Source of the DNA: Heterobilharzia americana
Lineage: Eukaryota; Platyhelminthes; Trematoda; Strigeidida; Schistosomatidae
Direction: 5' to 3'
Length of the DNA stretch: 64,000 nucleotides
Assembly (NCBI GenBank): GCA_944470555.2
Contig: OX104127.1
Span: forward strand, 96,248,708-96,312,707
Shown here: positions 44,561 through 57,056 of the stretch, piece by piece
Position numbering within the stretch: the first letter of the stretch is position 1
Layout: every line of letters starts with the position of its first letter
The notes under the pieces: model-generated
Told to the model about the DNA's origin: nothing
Seen by the model: the letters and a program-made list of their open reading frames with translations, nothing else
Database searches by the model: none
Program-made: the position numbers and the translations under genes

Positions 44561-44989
44561 TTCAGATTCTTCTACCTAGTTACAGGATTAGAAAAAAATA
44601 AACGGCGGGGAAGTCATGGGGACGATATGCGCAATAAATATCCAAGCCACTGAGGCCGGTGTTCCCAGATGACTTCGATTATTGCATGATAATCTCCGAT
44701 GCACATTCTGCTCCACTTTTCAGGAGACGATTTTATACAACTGTAAATATCGATGAGGTTATGTGCTTCCTGCTCACGAAAGTCATCTGTGAAGTTCCTT
44801 TAAATCTGGTTAAGTAGGCAGAACTTGAATTCATACTAGATATCCCTTCGAAATTTGGCATAAAAGCAAGTTATGATTTGCAAATAAAATGAAGACTGCT
44901 TGTTATAAAATGTATGTATTGAAAAAGAGCGTATTATTCTGTGACCCATTGTTTTGTTTGGGAAGTGTTTCATTGTTGTGCTAGGTGTC

Positions 44990-45660
44990 GTTATCAGTGC
45001 ATCTGAGCTTCAAAGTGAAGTGAAGTAACTGGTTATGCGTGGATATTTTTAACGTGCCACTGCCGCAGTATAAAGTGATCGGTCACTCATGAGTGCGTTG
45101 GCGCATACCTAATTTTTTTGGTCAACTTCCTGTTTTCAGTTTTCTGAGAGAAGTTTGTAACTACGTAATTAGTTGATTTCTTCTGTTCGCCTGCAGTATG
45201 TGTAGGTCGCTCCGTTTTTGTTGCCTAACCCTTTTTGTTTGAATGAACTAATGGTGATCACCTCCTTCTGATTAGTTAGCACTTTTGTCTGATTGAACTG
45301 GTGAAGATTGTCTCAATCTTTGTTGACTCATATATCTTGGAGGTAGGATGCTTTACGTAGATTGGTTGATTCAGTCCAACTAGGAGGGTGTTCTTTGCTA
45401 CTGCTGGTCGGTTAGATTTCATCAGAGAAGAGGATTACTTTCTATTGATTAGCTGATTACAAGAGTTCCATGGCTTCCAAGAATTTTCGGGTCACTTTCG
45501 AGTTTTCATTTTCAAGTATTTTGAAGTTGTCTTAGTCAAATTTACGGTTGTGGTTGTCACTGTGTATTGAGATGCGACACTTCATATCATGGCGTTTATT
45601 ACCCAGCTTGTGTTAACGTGGGTGTTGTAATACAGGTCTACCTGGCTAGTATCCACTAGG
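44990..45660 (-). mobile_element. Old PLE relic, C-terminal part
   Basis: On the minus strand, 45660-45470 aligns to the PLE C-terminal region: NKRHDMKCRISIHSDNH, then FKILENENSKVTRKFLEAMEL (about 45490-45600, frames partly broken). Just before it the frame reads GRPVLQHPR. 45000-45450 is probably its 3' flank or UTR. Confidence 0.65.
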
Positions 45661-45779
45661 AATGGCCACTGTCTCTATTATTGCGCAACTTTCTTGTCAT
45701 CGTGTTTACGACCGTGTCTCTTTTCGTCTGAATTTTCGGAGAAAGTCCTTATCATATAAGACTCCTCAACCGATCTAAT

Positions 45780-46070
45780 GAATGCATGTAGATAACATAG
45801 TCCTGCTAAATGAAGACGCTGACAAGATGCCAAGTCTTTTGAAAATGTTGAATGGTTGTTTGTGCGTTTAGGATGCATTTCTCATCATATTGATGAGAAC
45901 CGTTGCTTCAGGATGGGTATGTGTCAGTACTTCGTTTGACAATCGGAAGTGAAGCAGCAGAGGGCACTGACCACTTCTCTTATTTGAGAAGTCGGATCAA
46001 CCATGGTGTGTAAATGACCGGCGGGATCTCTGCTAGGATACAAAAGGAGCGACTTGATTTTAGCAACTTT
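45780..46070 (+). mobile_element. RTE relic (RT motif C region)
   Basis: Reads HVDNIVLLNEDADKMPSLL, matching [19 protein letters not shown] of the RTE at 13646-17590. Remnants of the following block run to the RIQKARLDFANL equivalent (AGGATACAAAAGGAGCGAC near 46035). Confidence 0.75.
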
Positions 46071-46079
46071 ATATATATT

Positions 46080-47670
46080 TAAGTTATGGATGGTTAATCC
46101 GTCAAACACTGTTTCTTCAGTGTTGTTAACAAGTCATGTATTCAAGCAGCATACAGCCTGATTTCGTTCGGGAACTAACTTGACACTTCAAAATCACATT
46201 TTTGTACTGCTGTTATCTGTACTAAATGTCGGAGAAATTCTTCATTTATATTGAATGTAACTTTTATATAACTTTAATTACACAAATTTTCATTCTGTAA
46301 ATGTTTACTAAACTTAGTACATTTATAGCTCTTAACAGCCTTTTATTTCTATGTTAAATTAACGAAATTATAACTATAATGGTAAACGTTATAAAAGAAT
46401 AAATCAAGTGAGTGAAATACCAGCATGTGTTTTTATTTTCCTAAATGATCACATTCACTTATATCAATCATATATGAAAACCAATAGCGTTTTTCTAGGG
46501 TTCAGATGAATCCAAAATTAACCATAAGGAAGTATTGTATCAACTATAGACGAAACAGAATTGGAACTTGCATTCAGCTTTATAATTTTAAACTCCATTC
46601 ATAATCTTCGTGTATACTATTATGTGACACTTGCCAAAAGTAATGTGATTTGGTTTGGTATTATATTTTGAACAGTTTGATCACACATCTAGCTTTAAAA
46701 CCACTATATACGAAAAGTGAAATTAGCAGTATGTTTAGATACTTCTAGTATACAGATAAAAAGGCCGAGAAATGTGAGTATTGCCAAATTACCTACTACA
46801 TCAAATGAAATACGGATGCGATAGGAAGGTTAAGATATACTTTAATATCAACTTTTCGACTTTTTCTATACGACTATTTGAAATATATTTTCATTTTACT
46901 AGTCTGGTAGGTTATTGCTTGTGGCCAGGTATATCCAGCTGCTGATTTCCAAATAGAATGAAATGTGAGTCATAGATTCCATTTCTGGCTACTGTTTATC
47001 AGTAGTAGTGTAGTGTATTTCGCCACAGAAGGAAATCGTCATCTTACAACCTTAATTAAAAATTCTCAGATCCTAGTTAATTCCCAATTTGTTTGCCACA
47101 TATTTTCTAAAAAGCATCACCTGATTCGTCGTCTCTGTGTGCGTTTTCAAATTGGCCCACATGTAGGGTCAGTAAAGTGGTAGCTTGCAATGTAATTATT
47201 AGTAGAGTATTGGGATGTGTTGAAGTAAGAATTATGCTTTCGAAAGATTAGGCTAATTGTTTCCCCTACCTATGTTACCAAGACATTCATCTAGATGAAA
47301 CGAAAATTACATTTTGTTGTCATCAAAAGTACATATTGATTTGCATAATTTACCCTCCTTCCGTTGTATAAACGAAACTACCATTATTAGTTTGATGTTA
47401 TCCACTGAAAAGATACGTTTGTTCCTAGTGAAAAGACTTATCTAGCATTGTATGATATCACATTGGATGGATTGTGCATAAAAATAAACCTTAATTATCA
47501 AATTGGTGGTCGTACGGATTTCTCTTGAATTCACATCCGCCGGGTAATTATCAGTGAACTACTTTATGAAATCGTACGACCTCTGTATCGAATCTTGGGC
47601 AAACACTTTGAAGTTGGCCATAAGCATTCACAAATGCAATTATGAACTGGTGGTGTTTTTCGATTTTACG
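46080..47670. other. No gene recognised
   Basis: AT-rich intergenic DNA with short open frames only and no motif. Confidence 0.5.
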
Positions 47671-47679
47671 TACTCATTC

Positions 47680-47880
47680 CACCATTTAGAGTTGTGGATC
47701 GTTGATTTACGAGTTGACTTTCAATCAGTGGATCACTGGTTCGAAAACCGCTTCACCTACCGAGGTTTGGGTAGCCAGGCAGTATCACTAGCCGTCACAC
47801 ATTAACTGTGACTCATTGCCTATTGCATGAATGTACACAAGGTTGCTCTGTTGGATTTCCATCCGTTCATTTGAGCCCAA
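47680..47880 (+). repeat. tRNA-derived SINE-like repeat
   Basis: B-box-like CTGGTTCGAAAACC, then GGTTTGGGTAGCCAGGCAGT, CACACATTAACTGTGACTCA and TGCATGAATGTACAC. Same order of blocks as the split repeat at 25690-26330. An ORF over it (47554-47805) is a by-product. Confidence 0.6.
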
Positions 47881-48229
47881 CCTCATGAGGAATGCTACGT
47901 CTCTTTACCTCAATATTGAAACATCTTTCGGGATAAAATAGAGCAATAACTTTCACCCCCATAAATTTTTGTGGCACGGTACATTTCAATTCGTGCGCGA
48001 ACTTTGTAAGTAGACGAAATGAGTATCAAACGGCTGATATATAGCTGAACAAATTGTGGGAGCGATAATGTGAATATCGAGAGTTGTTGTCTCACTGGAT
48101 GACAAACTGAATCTCTGAATCTGCTATTTATGCGACACAAATTAAAACGTACTTTCTCAGCTGCATCCAATGAATGAAACAGAGGACACCGAATAAAATT
48201 GATCTGTAGGTATTATAACTAGTAAAAAT

Positions 48230-49110
48230 GAACACGTAGAAATTGAAAACTCTGATGTAAGCAGTATCAACTCAAACTAATCAACTCCCTAACTACGATA
48301 ACAACAACTACCAGGATTATCTGTATGCGAACAGTTTAAAACAGAGAATACATTCTGTGAAACATTCACCTCAGTGCAAAACAGATTATTAGGTTTTAGT
48401 CTTGCTAAATAACATTTACACACACAAACCATTAAAGATGCTTACCATGCGCAGCAATATTCATAAGATTATTCTTTGGTATCATGGTTAAACTATAGAA
48501 GTCTTTTGAAACTTGTGCACCTCAGAAATCTTGAGATTTTCATCATTCTGCATTAAGTATGCCAAGGACTCAAAAACTAAATAAGATTGGCTGGGTAACA
48601 TCGATAGGATATACTTCGGTAGCTTTATGAAGCCATACGGAGAAAGCAGCCAACCTTTCGAACTACTTTTGCAAAAACGTTAGTTTCCTGTCAGACTTTG
48701 AGATATATTTTCTCTGTCAAAAAGCATGTGACCACATGGATTTCATATGAAAAATATGGGGATTTTAGTTAGAGGAATGAAAATAAATTGTACAGTTTTT
48801 GCAATCTTGTTCTTTAAATCATTCAACAGAGAGGACGTGCATAAATGTAGACTCAATCTTGTACTTATTGAGGGAAATAATGAACAACCACAATGTTAGA
48901 GGTATAGTCATCAAACTACAGACACAATGAATCACAGCACAATAACTGGAAATAATCAGATGGATTACAGGTTATGAGGCTTAAACCACCAAACAAGTTT
49001 AAGAGAAATCATCGTAGCTCACTTGCATTTGAAGTTCGCACTGACAACACTACTGAAAAAGAATGAAATTTTCACCAATAAACTTCCTAGCTGACGAAAC
49101 ACCCCTTACC
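48230..49110 (+). mobile_element. Old PLE relic
   Basis: DNA-level similarity to PLE copy B: CTAATCAACTCCCTAACTAC near 48280 corresponds to the TDQILNYNSNNP codons. Near 49010-49060 the sequence AGCTCACTTGCATTTGAAGT corresponds to the copy B 3' end (AGCTCACTTCATACTGAAGT). Heavily decayed. Confidence 0.65.
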
Positions 49111-49119
49111 TGAGCAGGT

Positions 49120-49940
49120 TTTAAACTATGTGGACGCATTTTAAACAAGTGCCGTTCAAATAATTCACTAGCTTCTGGGATGAGAATGACTTTGACAAAA
49201 ACGTAGTGTTTGACTTTCAAGACGGGTATGTTATCGAAATCTACTGAAAAATCTAAATAAAGTAAAATGCTTTCGATCACATCGAAATTCGAAGATGTGC
49301 AAAATTACTTGAATTTTGTACTTAAAATTAGTAGTTAAAAGTATGCCTTTTCGTCTGACTGAAATATAAAGATTTTCGCTTCTACATATAAAATGTATGC
49401 TGTACCAAAGAAACTAAGTAACAGTGTTCTATTGTTTGGATGTAATTTTCGATAAGCGATCAGTGTTCTTTTTCAGTTATGGTAAATATTTTTATCATTG
49501 CGCTGAAGATGGGTCCCTCAACCTGGGCTGTAATACGGATGCCACTAACTGGAATTTTGCAACAATCAAGGTTTTCACTTCATTTTCATTCATCAATTAA
49601 TAGTAATACTTATGATCACAACACCACCTTAATTCATTTTGCAGAGTTTTTCGTGATCAGAAGGTCAAGACGTCGACTCCATATACAGAAAAACTGGCTG
49701 CTGGCATTCAGCCTCCTTATTTACATTGTAAACGATCACTTTCTCACCTTTTTGTACTAACTGTGGCTAAAACTCACTTCCATTTCTCTTTCCTACTACT
49801 TCCATATTGTTGCTTATTTCTTTCCTATACTGTGTAATAGATTGTAAAAATATTCTAGAATTATCATTTCAACTAACGAGTTATAGAACTAGCATAAAAA
49901 ATCTCTTCAACTACCTTGTTTCATAGTAATACTTTCAAAC
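49120..49940. other. No gene recognised
   Basis: Intergenic. The open frame 49479-49760 has no motif. Confidence 0.45.
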
Positions 49941-49952
49941 CAGTCTTAGGCA

Positions 49953-50280
49953 ATGTAGACTAGGTGGTTGGGGTCCGCGGGACAAGAGAAACCAGTGGCT
50001 GGAGACTCTAGGTGATATGGCTCGCAACCGATGTCAGTGGCGCAGATGTATACATACATTATCCTCATCTTAACAACGCTATACCGATTCCCACCACTTC
50101 GTCATTCTTCCTTTCTTTCTTCTCGTACTTTATATTTCTTCTGACTGAATTTTCTTATCTTCATCTTTCATCTCGCTACCTTTTTACTTGATGTACTGAT
50201 ATGAGGTGTGGCAATTCGGACCGTTACACAGTAATACCTGGTCCTATTTTGATATTGATGATGATGATGAGTCACTGAAT
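49953..50280 (+). mobile_element. 5'-truncated RTE 3' end
   Basis: Closely matches the 3' end of the 13646-17590 element in the opposite direction. It begins with the [18 protein letters not shown] codons (49965-50030), then the stop and the 3' UTR, and ends in a GAT trinucleotide tail (50262-50279). No target duplication was found by eye. Confidence 0.88.
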
Positions 50281-50935
50281 GATGAGCAGTTGTTGGAAGG
50301 ATAAGCGGTTCCTACTAGCACCTCCAATGTGCATGTCTCAATTAATCAGCGATTGTGGAGTTACGTATATACGGAGTACGCAGAGGGAGACTGTTCAACG
50401 CTAACACCATCGCCTCGGAACATGGCACAGCAAATTTCAATGCAAATTAGTCAATAGCTCCGTATAACAACATTCGGTTGACAGTGGACACGCAGTGGTA
50501 GAAGATTTGTTTGCACTAGTCTACAAAGTAGGAAAGTAGCCTTTTGAATGGTGTGACGAAATGTTGAATATCCTTCGCCGAAGCTCTGAAAATACAACAA
50601 TCGAAACCGAAATTGTACATCACAAGCAACTTTCCCATCACCTTTTCTTATTCACTTCTTAATTCTTAGGGATTCTAGTTAGTAAGCATAACTAGTCTTT
50701 CAGTTCTCACACTGTTATTACGTGAACGACTTTTGTGTAGCTCAGTTATAAAATTCTTATCCGCTTCTTCATTGAAAACCGTCTGCTTGCTTCGTTCCGA
50801 ATTCTCTGCTTTTGGATTTCAACTCAAATTTACTCATGTAGTCAAATACCTTTATATTTCCTACGTAATCTCCATTTCCATAATATTTTCATGGCAAAAA
50901 ACTACTGAGGGTTACTGATTATCAAACATTGAAAC
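50281..50935. other. No gene recognised
   Basis: Intergenic stretch between two LINE copies. Nothing identified. Confidence 0.45.
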
Positions 50936-50939
50936 TTAT

Positions 50940-53900
50940 TATTATATTTCCCTTGGGTTCCTAGTGGAACATAGTGCTTCAGTTGCATGCCTCCATTGCA
51001 GTCTGTTCTCTGCAGCCTTTTGGACCTGGTGCCACGACTGCCCAAAAGTTCACATTTTTTCCTCACATGATCTCCGTGTCACCTTCACATCGGACGCCCA
51101 ACTAGTCGTTTCCCCTTTGGATTCCACTCGATGGCCTGACCTAGTGCATGATGTCCCCAGTTGGCCTTCTCAGTGTATGCCCAATCCCATGCATTTCAAC
51201 TTTCTTCTACATATTTGTTGAGTGATAGGTTCTTGGTTGGTTCGTTGCCAGGCCAGACTTCCTTGTTGCTTATTCTTTCTGGCAATCCATCTAGTCTTCA
51301 GTGTCAGTATCGAGTCAGCGTAGGCAGCTGTTGATGAATGTATGTCTGTAGTTTGTTGGAAATGCTTTTCGTAACGCGCCAAGTCTCTGAACCATATAGA
51401 AGCAGTGGCTTGACATTAGTGTTAAAAATCCGGATGTTGTTCACGCTTTATGCTGAGTGCAGAAGATCTCCACACTGTTTTCAGATAAATGAAACCTTGT
51501 CTTGCTGTCTTTCCGATCCTGGTTTTGACATCGTCGTCTGTGCCACCTGTAGTTGAAACGATGCTGCCTAGATAGGTGAAAGAGACTACTTCCTTTAAGT
51601 TTCTCCCGTTGATGGTGATTGGAGCTTGTTGTTGTCGGTGGTGGCGTTGGTTGAGTATCACCATCACCTCTGTTTTCTCTATATTCACTTGAAGTCCCGT
51701 CTTTGCTGCCCTGCCTCTTCTGTCAACTTGTTAGTTTTCGCCTGTAGATCTTCGAGTTTGTGCTACAAGACATTAGACCTAAATCATCATCGGCGGCGAA
51801 ATCCGATTGTTCTAGGGTCTTTTCACCGGTCAAGCCTGCGTATGCACATCTTCCTGCTCCTCACAGTTTTGTTCATGATCTAGTCGACTACAATCAGGAA
51901 GATCATGGGTGATAGTAGGTACCAGTTTTGTCTTACTTCTGTCCCCTGTCTTCACTTTAAAAACGTCACTGAGCTTTCCATTGTGGATCAGTTGGCATGT
52001 GGTGTCTTCATATAACTGTTGAATGAGGTTTATACAGGTATGTGGTACTCCGTAGTATTGAAGCAGCTGCCAAATTACTTCTTGATCAACGCTGCCGAAG
52101 GTTTTATCACAGTCGATGACGTTGAGGTCGAGTTGAGTTGACTGGCATTCTACACTCTGTCCTATGATGATGCGGACCGTTGCAATTTGGTCCGCACATG
52201 ATTTGTACTTCCTGAATCCAGCCAGTCAGCCCGTTCTGGTTGTAGTTTTGAATCCAGCGCATCCTTTAGTCTCTCCAGGATGATGCGGCTTAATATTTTG
52301 CTTGGGGTGACAGGGACAGCAGCATGATTCCTCGCCAATCCTTGCAAAGGCTTAGGTCTCAATTCTTTGGAAGTTTGACAAGGTAGCCCTTCTTCCAATC
52401 TGCAGGTACCTTTCCTGCCTTCCTTCCAGACCTTCTGCAGCAATGGTGTGAGCATATCCGCTGTTGTCCCTGCGTCTGTTCTCAGTGTTTCTGGAGGAAT
52501 TCCATCTGGTCCTACTGCTTTGCCGGATTTCAGCAGTTTTATGGCATTCAGGACTTCGACTTTCGTCGGGGGGCCTGTGTTCACTGGTAGTTCTGCCGTT
52601 GCTGATGGTATTTCAAGACGATTTGCAGGTGGTGGTGGGGGTGGTGGATTCAAGAGCTTTTTGAAGTGGTCAGTCCACTGTTTCCTTTATTTTTCCTCTT
52701 TGGTAACTAAGTTGTCTTCACTTTATTTCATTGGTTTCGTCTACGTTGATCTCTTCCCTCGCAGATAGTAACTTGGTTATTTGACACAATGTTGTCAGGT
52801 CTCTCTTGCTCCTACCAGCAGGCTGTTCTGCTTCACTTGCCAGTGTGTCATGGGAGTGTCTTTTGTCTTTGCGCGCACTCTTCTTCACTTGTTTGTCCGG
52901 TGTAGTGTTTTATACATTGTACTCAGTTCCTCTTCTCATCGTTCATCTTTGCACTGGTTTATCTTCTGCTTCACCATCCTCCTCTCCATGCTCTATCAGC
53001 TTCCATGTGTCCATCGAGATCTATTCCTTATCTTCTTTCTTCTTCCTTCCCAATACGGTTATGCAGGTTTCTTTCCACATCTCTTTCAAAGACTTCCAGT
53101 GTTCATCCACACAGGTTTCTTCAAGGATGTTGCTCGATATCTCCCATTTTGTCTTGATGGCTGACGTGAAGATTTTCCTTGTAGTTTCGTCCTTCAGTTC
53201 AGTTTCTGTTCTGGGTGTTGGACCTGAACTGTGGTCTATCACCAATCTCCTTGAAGGCTTTCAACTTGATTTTGAAGGTAGGTTCCTTGTACTAGATAGT
53301 AAGTGGTGTGAACCTACATCTGCTCCCCTTCTTCATCTTGTGTCCAGTGGGTTGCGTCTCCATCTCCACTTTCTTCACATTGAGATGAAGTCGATCTGAT
53401 TTTCAGTGTCGATCTGGTGAAATCAGATCCATGTCGCTTTGTGAATATCCCTGTATTTGTTTGTACACACTACCTACAATCACCAAATCGTTGAATGCTC
53501 AGAAATCTGTAAACAGTTCTCCGTTCTCATTCATAATTTCGCCGAGTGCTTCTCGACCGATGATTGGTTCTCTTCCTATGTTTTCCGCTCCCAGTTTGGC
53601 ATTCATGTTATCAATTAAAATTTTGATGTCGCCAACTGGAGTGAGGTATTGTCCAGTACTGATTGCAGTTGTCCGTAGAATTCCTCCTTCTTCTCTTCGT
53701 TTGCGTTGTTTGTAGGTGCATAGCATAGAATTGTATGATTGTGACTTTCCTTTCTTCTGAGTTGAATCTTGCTGTCATGATCCTGGAGGAGGAGACTGGT
53801 TCCCGCTGCATGAGAGCCTTCGATGCCCTTGGGTACATCATGATATCCACTCCAAAACTCAGTCTGCTGTACTCGTGGTTGTCATCTGGGTGGCAATATT

Positions 53901-54300
53901 GGAGTAGATGATTGACTCTCCAGTTAACAGTCTGGAGAGTCCACTCCCATCCCATCTGTAGATTCCTCTCAGATTCCTAGTACTTCTATGCTATACCTTC
54001 TCAACTCAATCTGGGCAGCCTTGCTAGCCAGCTTCAAACATTGTGCCGACATTCCATGTCCCCATGTTTACTTTCGCTTTCATCGAGAGGAGAGACATCG
54101 GCCGATTGGCTCCTCGAAGGCTTTCAGCAACCGGCATCATTTCGTCTCTCTGATTCGAGCGAGGAATAAGTTTGTTTGTCTGTGCTTTGAAGTTTCTGCA
54201 GCGGTTGGGTTGGTTTTACGGGGTAGGATTGGTAGCCCTATGCCCAACCTTCTCTCTTTACCCGGGCTTAGGACAGGCTAGTAATTCGTGAACTAGTTAA
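50940..54300 (-). mobile_element. RTE family-2 LINE, long but decayed copy
   Basis: In minus-strand order: an endonuclease region (about 53960-53020; DNMNAKLGAENIGREP and MTARFNSEERKVTIIQFYAM readable), and an RT N-terminal block (52162-52653; AIKLLKSGKAVGPDGIPPET, SKILSRIILERLKDA). Then the motif A region (about 52090), the C-terminal region (51422-51688; EVVSFTYLGSIVSTTGG) and the 3' end with a TTA/ATT-type tail at 50938-50950. Many frameshifts. The 5' end is near 54300 but not sharply defined. Same family as 25793-26230 and 27722-28690. Confidence 0.85.
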
Positions 54301-54448
54301 CCAGGCGAGGTTAACATTGACATTTGATGCCCACTAACTGTATTCGAACGCGATTGTCCTGATGTGGAGGATTGTATCACCTAAAACATGTTTGTGCGAT
54401 GAACTCTGTTTTCTTCTTTGACCAAGTTGGAATTTACCAATCACAAAT

Positions 54449-54706
54449 TTAGGAAATTTGAACATCTGTAATATTCTTAAGCAGCCTGCATAAAATCTCT
54501 CCTTGACCGGTTAATGCATGAGGTGACCCAATGGAAACACCTTTTTGCCGATGAATTTTCGCCCTGATCATCAATTCCCAAAGGAAATAAGCGGATCCAT
54601 TTCTTTCTTGTATTCGCTTTTCATCATTCCAGTGCCGAGTCGAGAGTTTAACCAAAGTTAGCATGCAACGGTTTCTCGTTTCTTTGTCCTGGAGTAATGT
54701 TTCCAA
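54449..54706 (-). other. Unassigned ORF
   Basis: 85 codons (RNRCMLTLVKLSTRHWNDEK, then RIQERNGSAYFLWELMIRAK). Composition is protein-like but no family is recognised. It lies between an RTE and a foldback structure, so it may be transposon-derived. Confidence 0.2.
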
Positions 54707-54827
54707 TTATATCATACTGTCTAATCTAAAACATATCAATAACTTCAAATAGTAAAACAGGATTTCTTATTTCAATAAGAAGTGGAGCAAAAACCAGCAT
54801 CATGGCTTCCAAGAAAATGTGACAACG

Positions 54828-56593
54828 CATGATCAGCTGAAGGTATACTTATACAGTGTTTACAAGCTAATAGCATGGGTATTCACTTCACGTTATTTTA
54901 CAAAAAAGTGGTTTTAGATAGGGAAACGAATCTCAAATGGAATCACACTCTTCTACATTGCCCAAGTTTTATAATTGTATCAACATACCCGTATTTGTGA
55001 AGTGCTAACTGAAACTGCAAGATTCCCATGGAATTTACAAACGATAAGATTTTCAGTTTTTCCACTCTGTTGAAATTATTGTATATTTCGGAGAAAGTGG
55101 TCATCTATTTCAACCAAAACTGTATAAATCAGTGAAATGTCTACAACCACAAGCACTTCTGTGCAATGCTACTTCATTCATGAAGGTGATGCATAAATAT
55201 CATGCTATTCTCCTAGGACTTCTACTCACACACTAACTTCGCCAAAGTGTGTGTAGATTGGGATAAAGGTGATGCTCATCTCGTTATTAAATCACTCACA
55301 TCTGCGGTATTTACGAATTAATATCATGGGTGTTCACTTCACGTTATTTTGCAGAAAATTGATTTTAGGTAAGGAAAGAGATGGAACATCTTTTAGTTCA
55401 GTCGTCTAATGAGCTTCTTGTTTTCACGGGAAATTGGGAAAAGCAAATGTCTAATGGCGGATACATATCTTACGGTATGGTGGAAAATACTTTTAAAATG
55501 CACAAAGTATATTTAGTAAAAAAGTATTCTAGATTAAGGTGGAAATGTTCTGTCATATGTAGGTAGAATGAATCACCAAAAATATCATAAACAAGAATAA
55601 GTGTCCTGCTTGATTAATTATTTGCAAGTTTAAATGACACTTTGAAAAGTTGTTTGACTTGTTAAATTTGTGTTCACGGCAGTGTCAAATTTTGTCACCT
55701 GCACGACAACTGTCAAAGAAATAATGTGTGAATGCTGAGTACGTTGTAATTAATCAGTTAACAAAGGTTATTGTTCATAGACATAAAACTAAACGGTCTG
55801 AACAATTGAGAAATAAAGTGTGCGACATCTGAATGAGGGATTGAAACAATGAATTTCATTTCACGTGTGCATGTTTCAGTTCAATAGTAACGCATGCAGA
55901 CGAGTTCAGCTCATAGAGTGCAACTGTTCAAATTTACTGAAACTGATCAGATGACGGTACAAACGTGATGTCAACAGGAATCCAGATAAAAAAATATCTA
56001 GTGAAAAGCATAGGTTATAATTTCCGAAAGCACGATTTCAGGAATTGAAAAATATGCTATTAGGCTGCAAGACAATTGAGACTTATCGTCCTTCATAATG
56101 GCAGTTCATGTTAACCATATATGAGTGATCTAATAACGAGATGAGCATCACCTTTTATCCCAATCTACACACACTTTGGCGAAGTTAGTGTGTGAGTAGA
56201 AGTCCTAGGAGAATAGCATGATATTTATGCATCACCTTCATGAATGAAGTAGCATTGCACAGAAGTGCTTGTGGTTGTAGACATTTCACTGATTTATACA
56301 GTTTTGGTTGAAATAGATGACCACTTTCTCCGAAATATACAATAATTTCAACAGAGTGGAAAAACTGAAAATCTTATCGTTTGTAAATTCCATGGGAATC
56401 TTGCAGTTTCAGTTAGCACTTCACAAATACGGGTATGTTGATACAATTATAAAACTTGGGCAATGTAGAAGAGTGTGATTCCATTTGAGATTCGTTTCCC
56501 TATCTAAAACCACTTTTTTGTAAAATAACGTGAAGTGAATACCCATGCTATTAGCTTGTAAACACTGTATAAGTATACCTTCAGCTGATCATG
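54828..56593. mobile_element. Foldback element with 475-bp inverted arms
   Basis: 54828-55302 and 56119-56593 are nearly identical reverse complements around an 816-bp centre. Outer ends read GATC then AGCTGAAGG inward on both sides, so GATC could be a 4-bp target duplication; it is palindromic, so this is ambiguous. The centre contains a diverged direct copy of about 60 bp of the arm (54870-54925 versus 55318-55376, sharing TTCACTTCACGTTATTTT). No transposase is recognised. The right end abuts an RTE scrap at 56586-56665. Confidence 0.8.
55378..55566 (+). other. Unassigned ORF in the foldback centre
   Basis: 61 codons (MEHLLVQSSNELLVFTGNWE and onward). It lies just after TTTTAG, so part of it could be an exon, or chance. 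No motif known. Confidence 0.2.
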
Positions 56594-56665
56594 GCTCAAA
56601 CCAACAGTCAAAGACTTCATGCATTGGTGCCATGTTTTTAGTCTGGCCACGTCAGGCCTTTTATT
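56586..56665 (-). mobile_element. RTE scrap
   Basis: Matches the codons of the [11 protein letters not shown] block of the RTE C-terminus (+ strand TTCATGCATTGGTGCCATG), about 80 bases, ending abruptly at the foldback boundary. Confidence 0.7.
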
Positions 56666-57056
56666 CAGTGACTAGTATACATGAGTTGTGGTGTAGTTTC
56701 ATAGAATTTTCTTTCGATAGCATGCTTTTGATTACATCACGTACTGCATTTTCAATGCATTCCAACCTCTTAATGACCTGTTTCTTCTCTGCATTGATGG
56801 GAGACTGATAGGTTTCATTCCGATGCAGATTTTATCTCCGAATTTTTTAGGGTATTCATTTCTGATGGACTTCGACCCTAAAAGTTGGATTTCTTCTTCT
56901 AAAGTGTTTGGTGTGCAAGTCATTTTCCAGAAAGGAGAGGAGAGTGAGGAATTAAATTTCTTTTCTGGCTGGTGGGAACCCAGAAGTGAAAGTTTCTCAT
57001 TTGTCCATTTCACGTAAATTTTCGATGAATGGATATTTTAGCCCTTCTATCCTCTC
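56640..57056 (-). pseudogene. Possible decayed coding sequence, unassigned
   Basis: The minus frame 56732-57013 (93 codons) reads TPNTLEEEIQLLGSKSIRNE and ICIGMKPISLPSMQRRNRSL. Flanking pieces in other frames (EGLKYPFIENLREMDK upstream, EKKQVIKRLECIENAVRDVI downstream) also look like protein. Probably one broken CDS; family not recognised. It stops at the edge of the right inverted arm. Confidence 0.3.

Larger units (their letters stand above)
42128..44929 (+). repeat. Left arm of a 2.8-kb inverted duplication
   Basis: This 2802-bp segment is the near-identical reverse complement of 57057-59860 (2804 bp). It contains PLE copy B and about 1.4 kb of non-PLE flank. A 2-base indel in the PLE (CATACATAAAG versus CATACATATATAG) accounts for the length difference. 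A few substitutions per kilobase were seen by eye. Confidence 0.93.

Noticed and set aside
47554..47805. 83-codon + frame
   Set aside because: Overlaps the SINE-like repeat and has no protein motif.
52781..53399. Long + strand frames (127 and 197 codons)
   Set aside because: Shadows of the minus-strand RTE family-2 endonuclease region.
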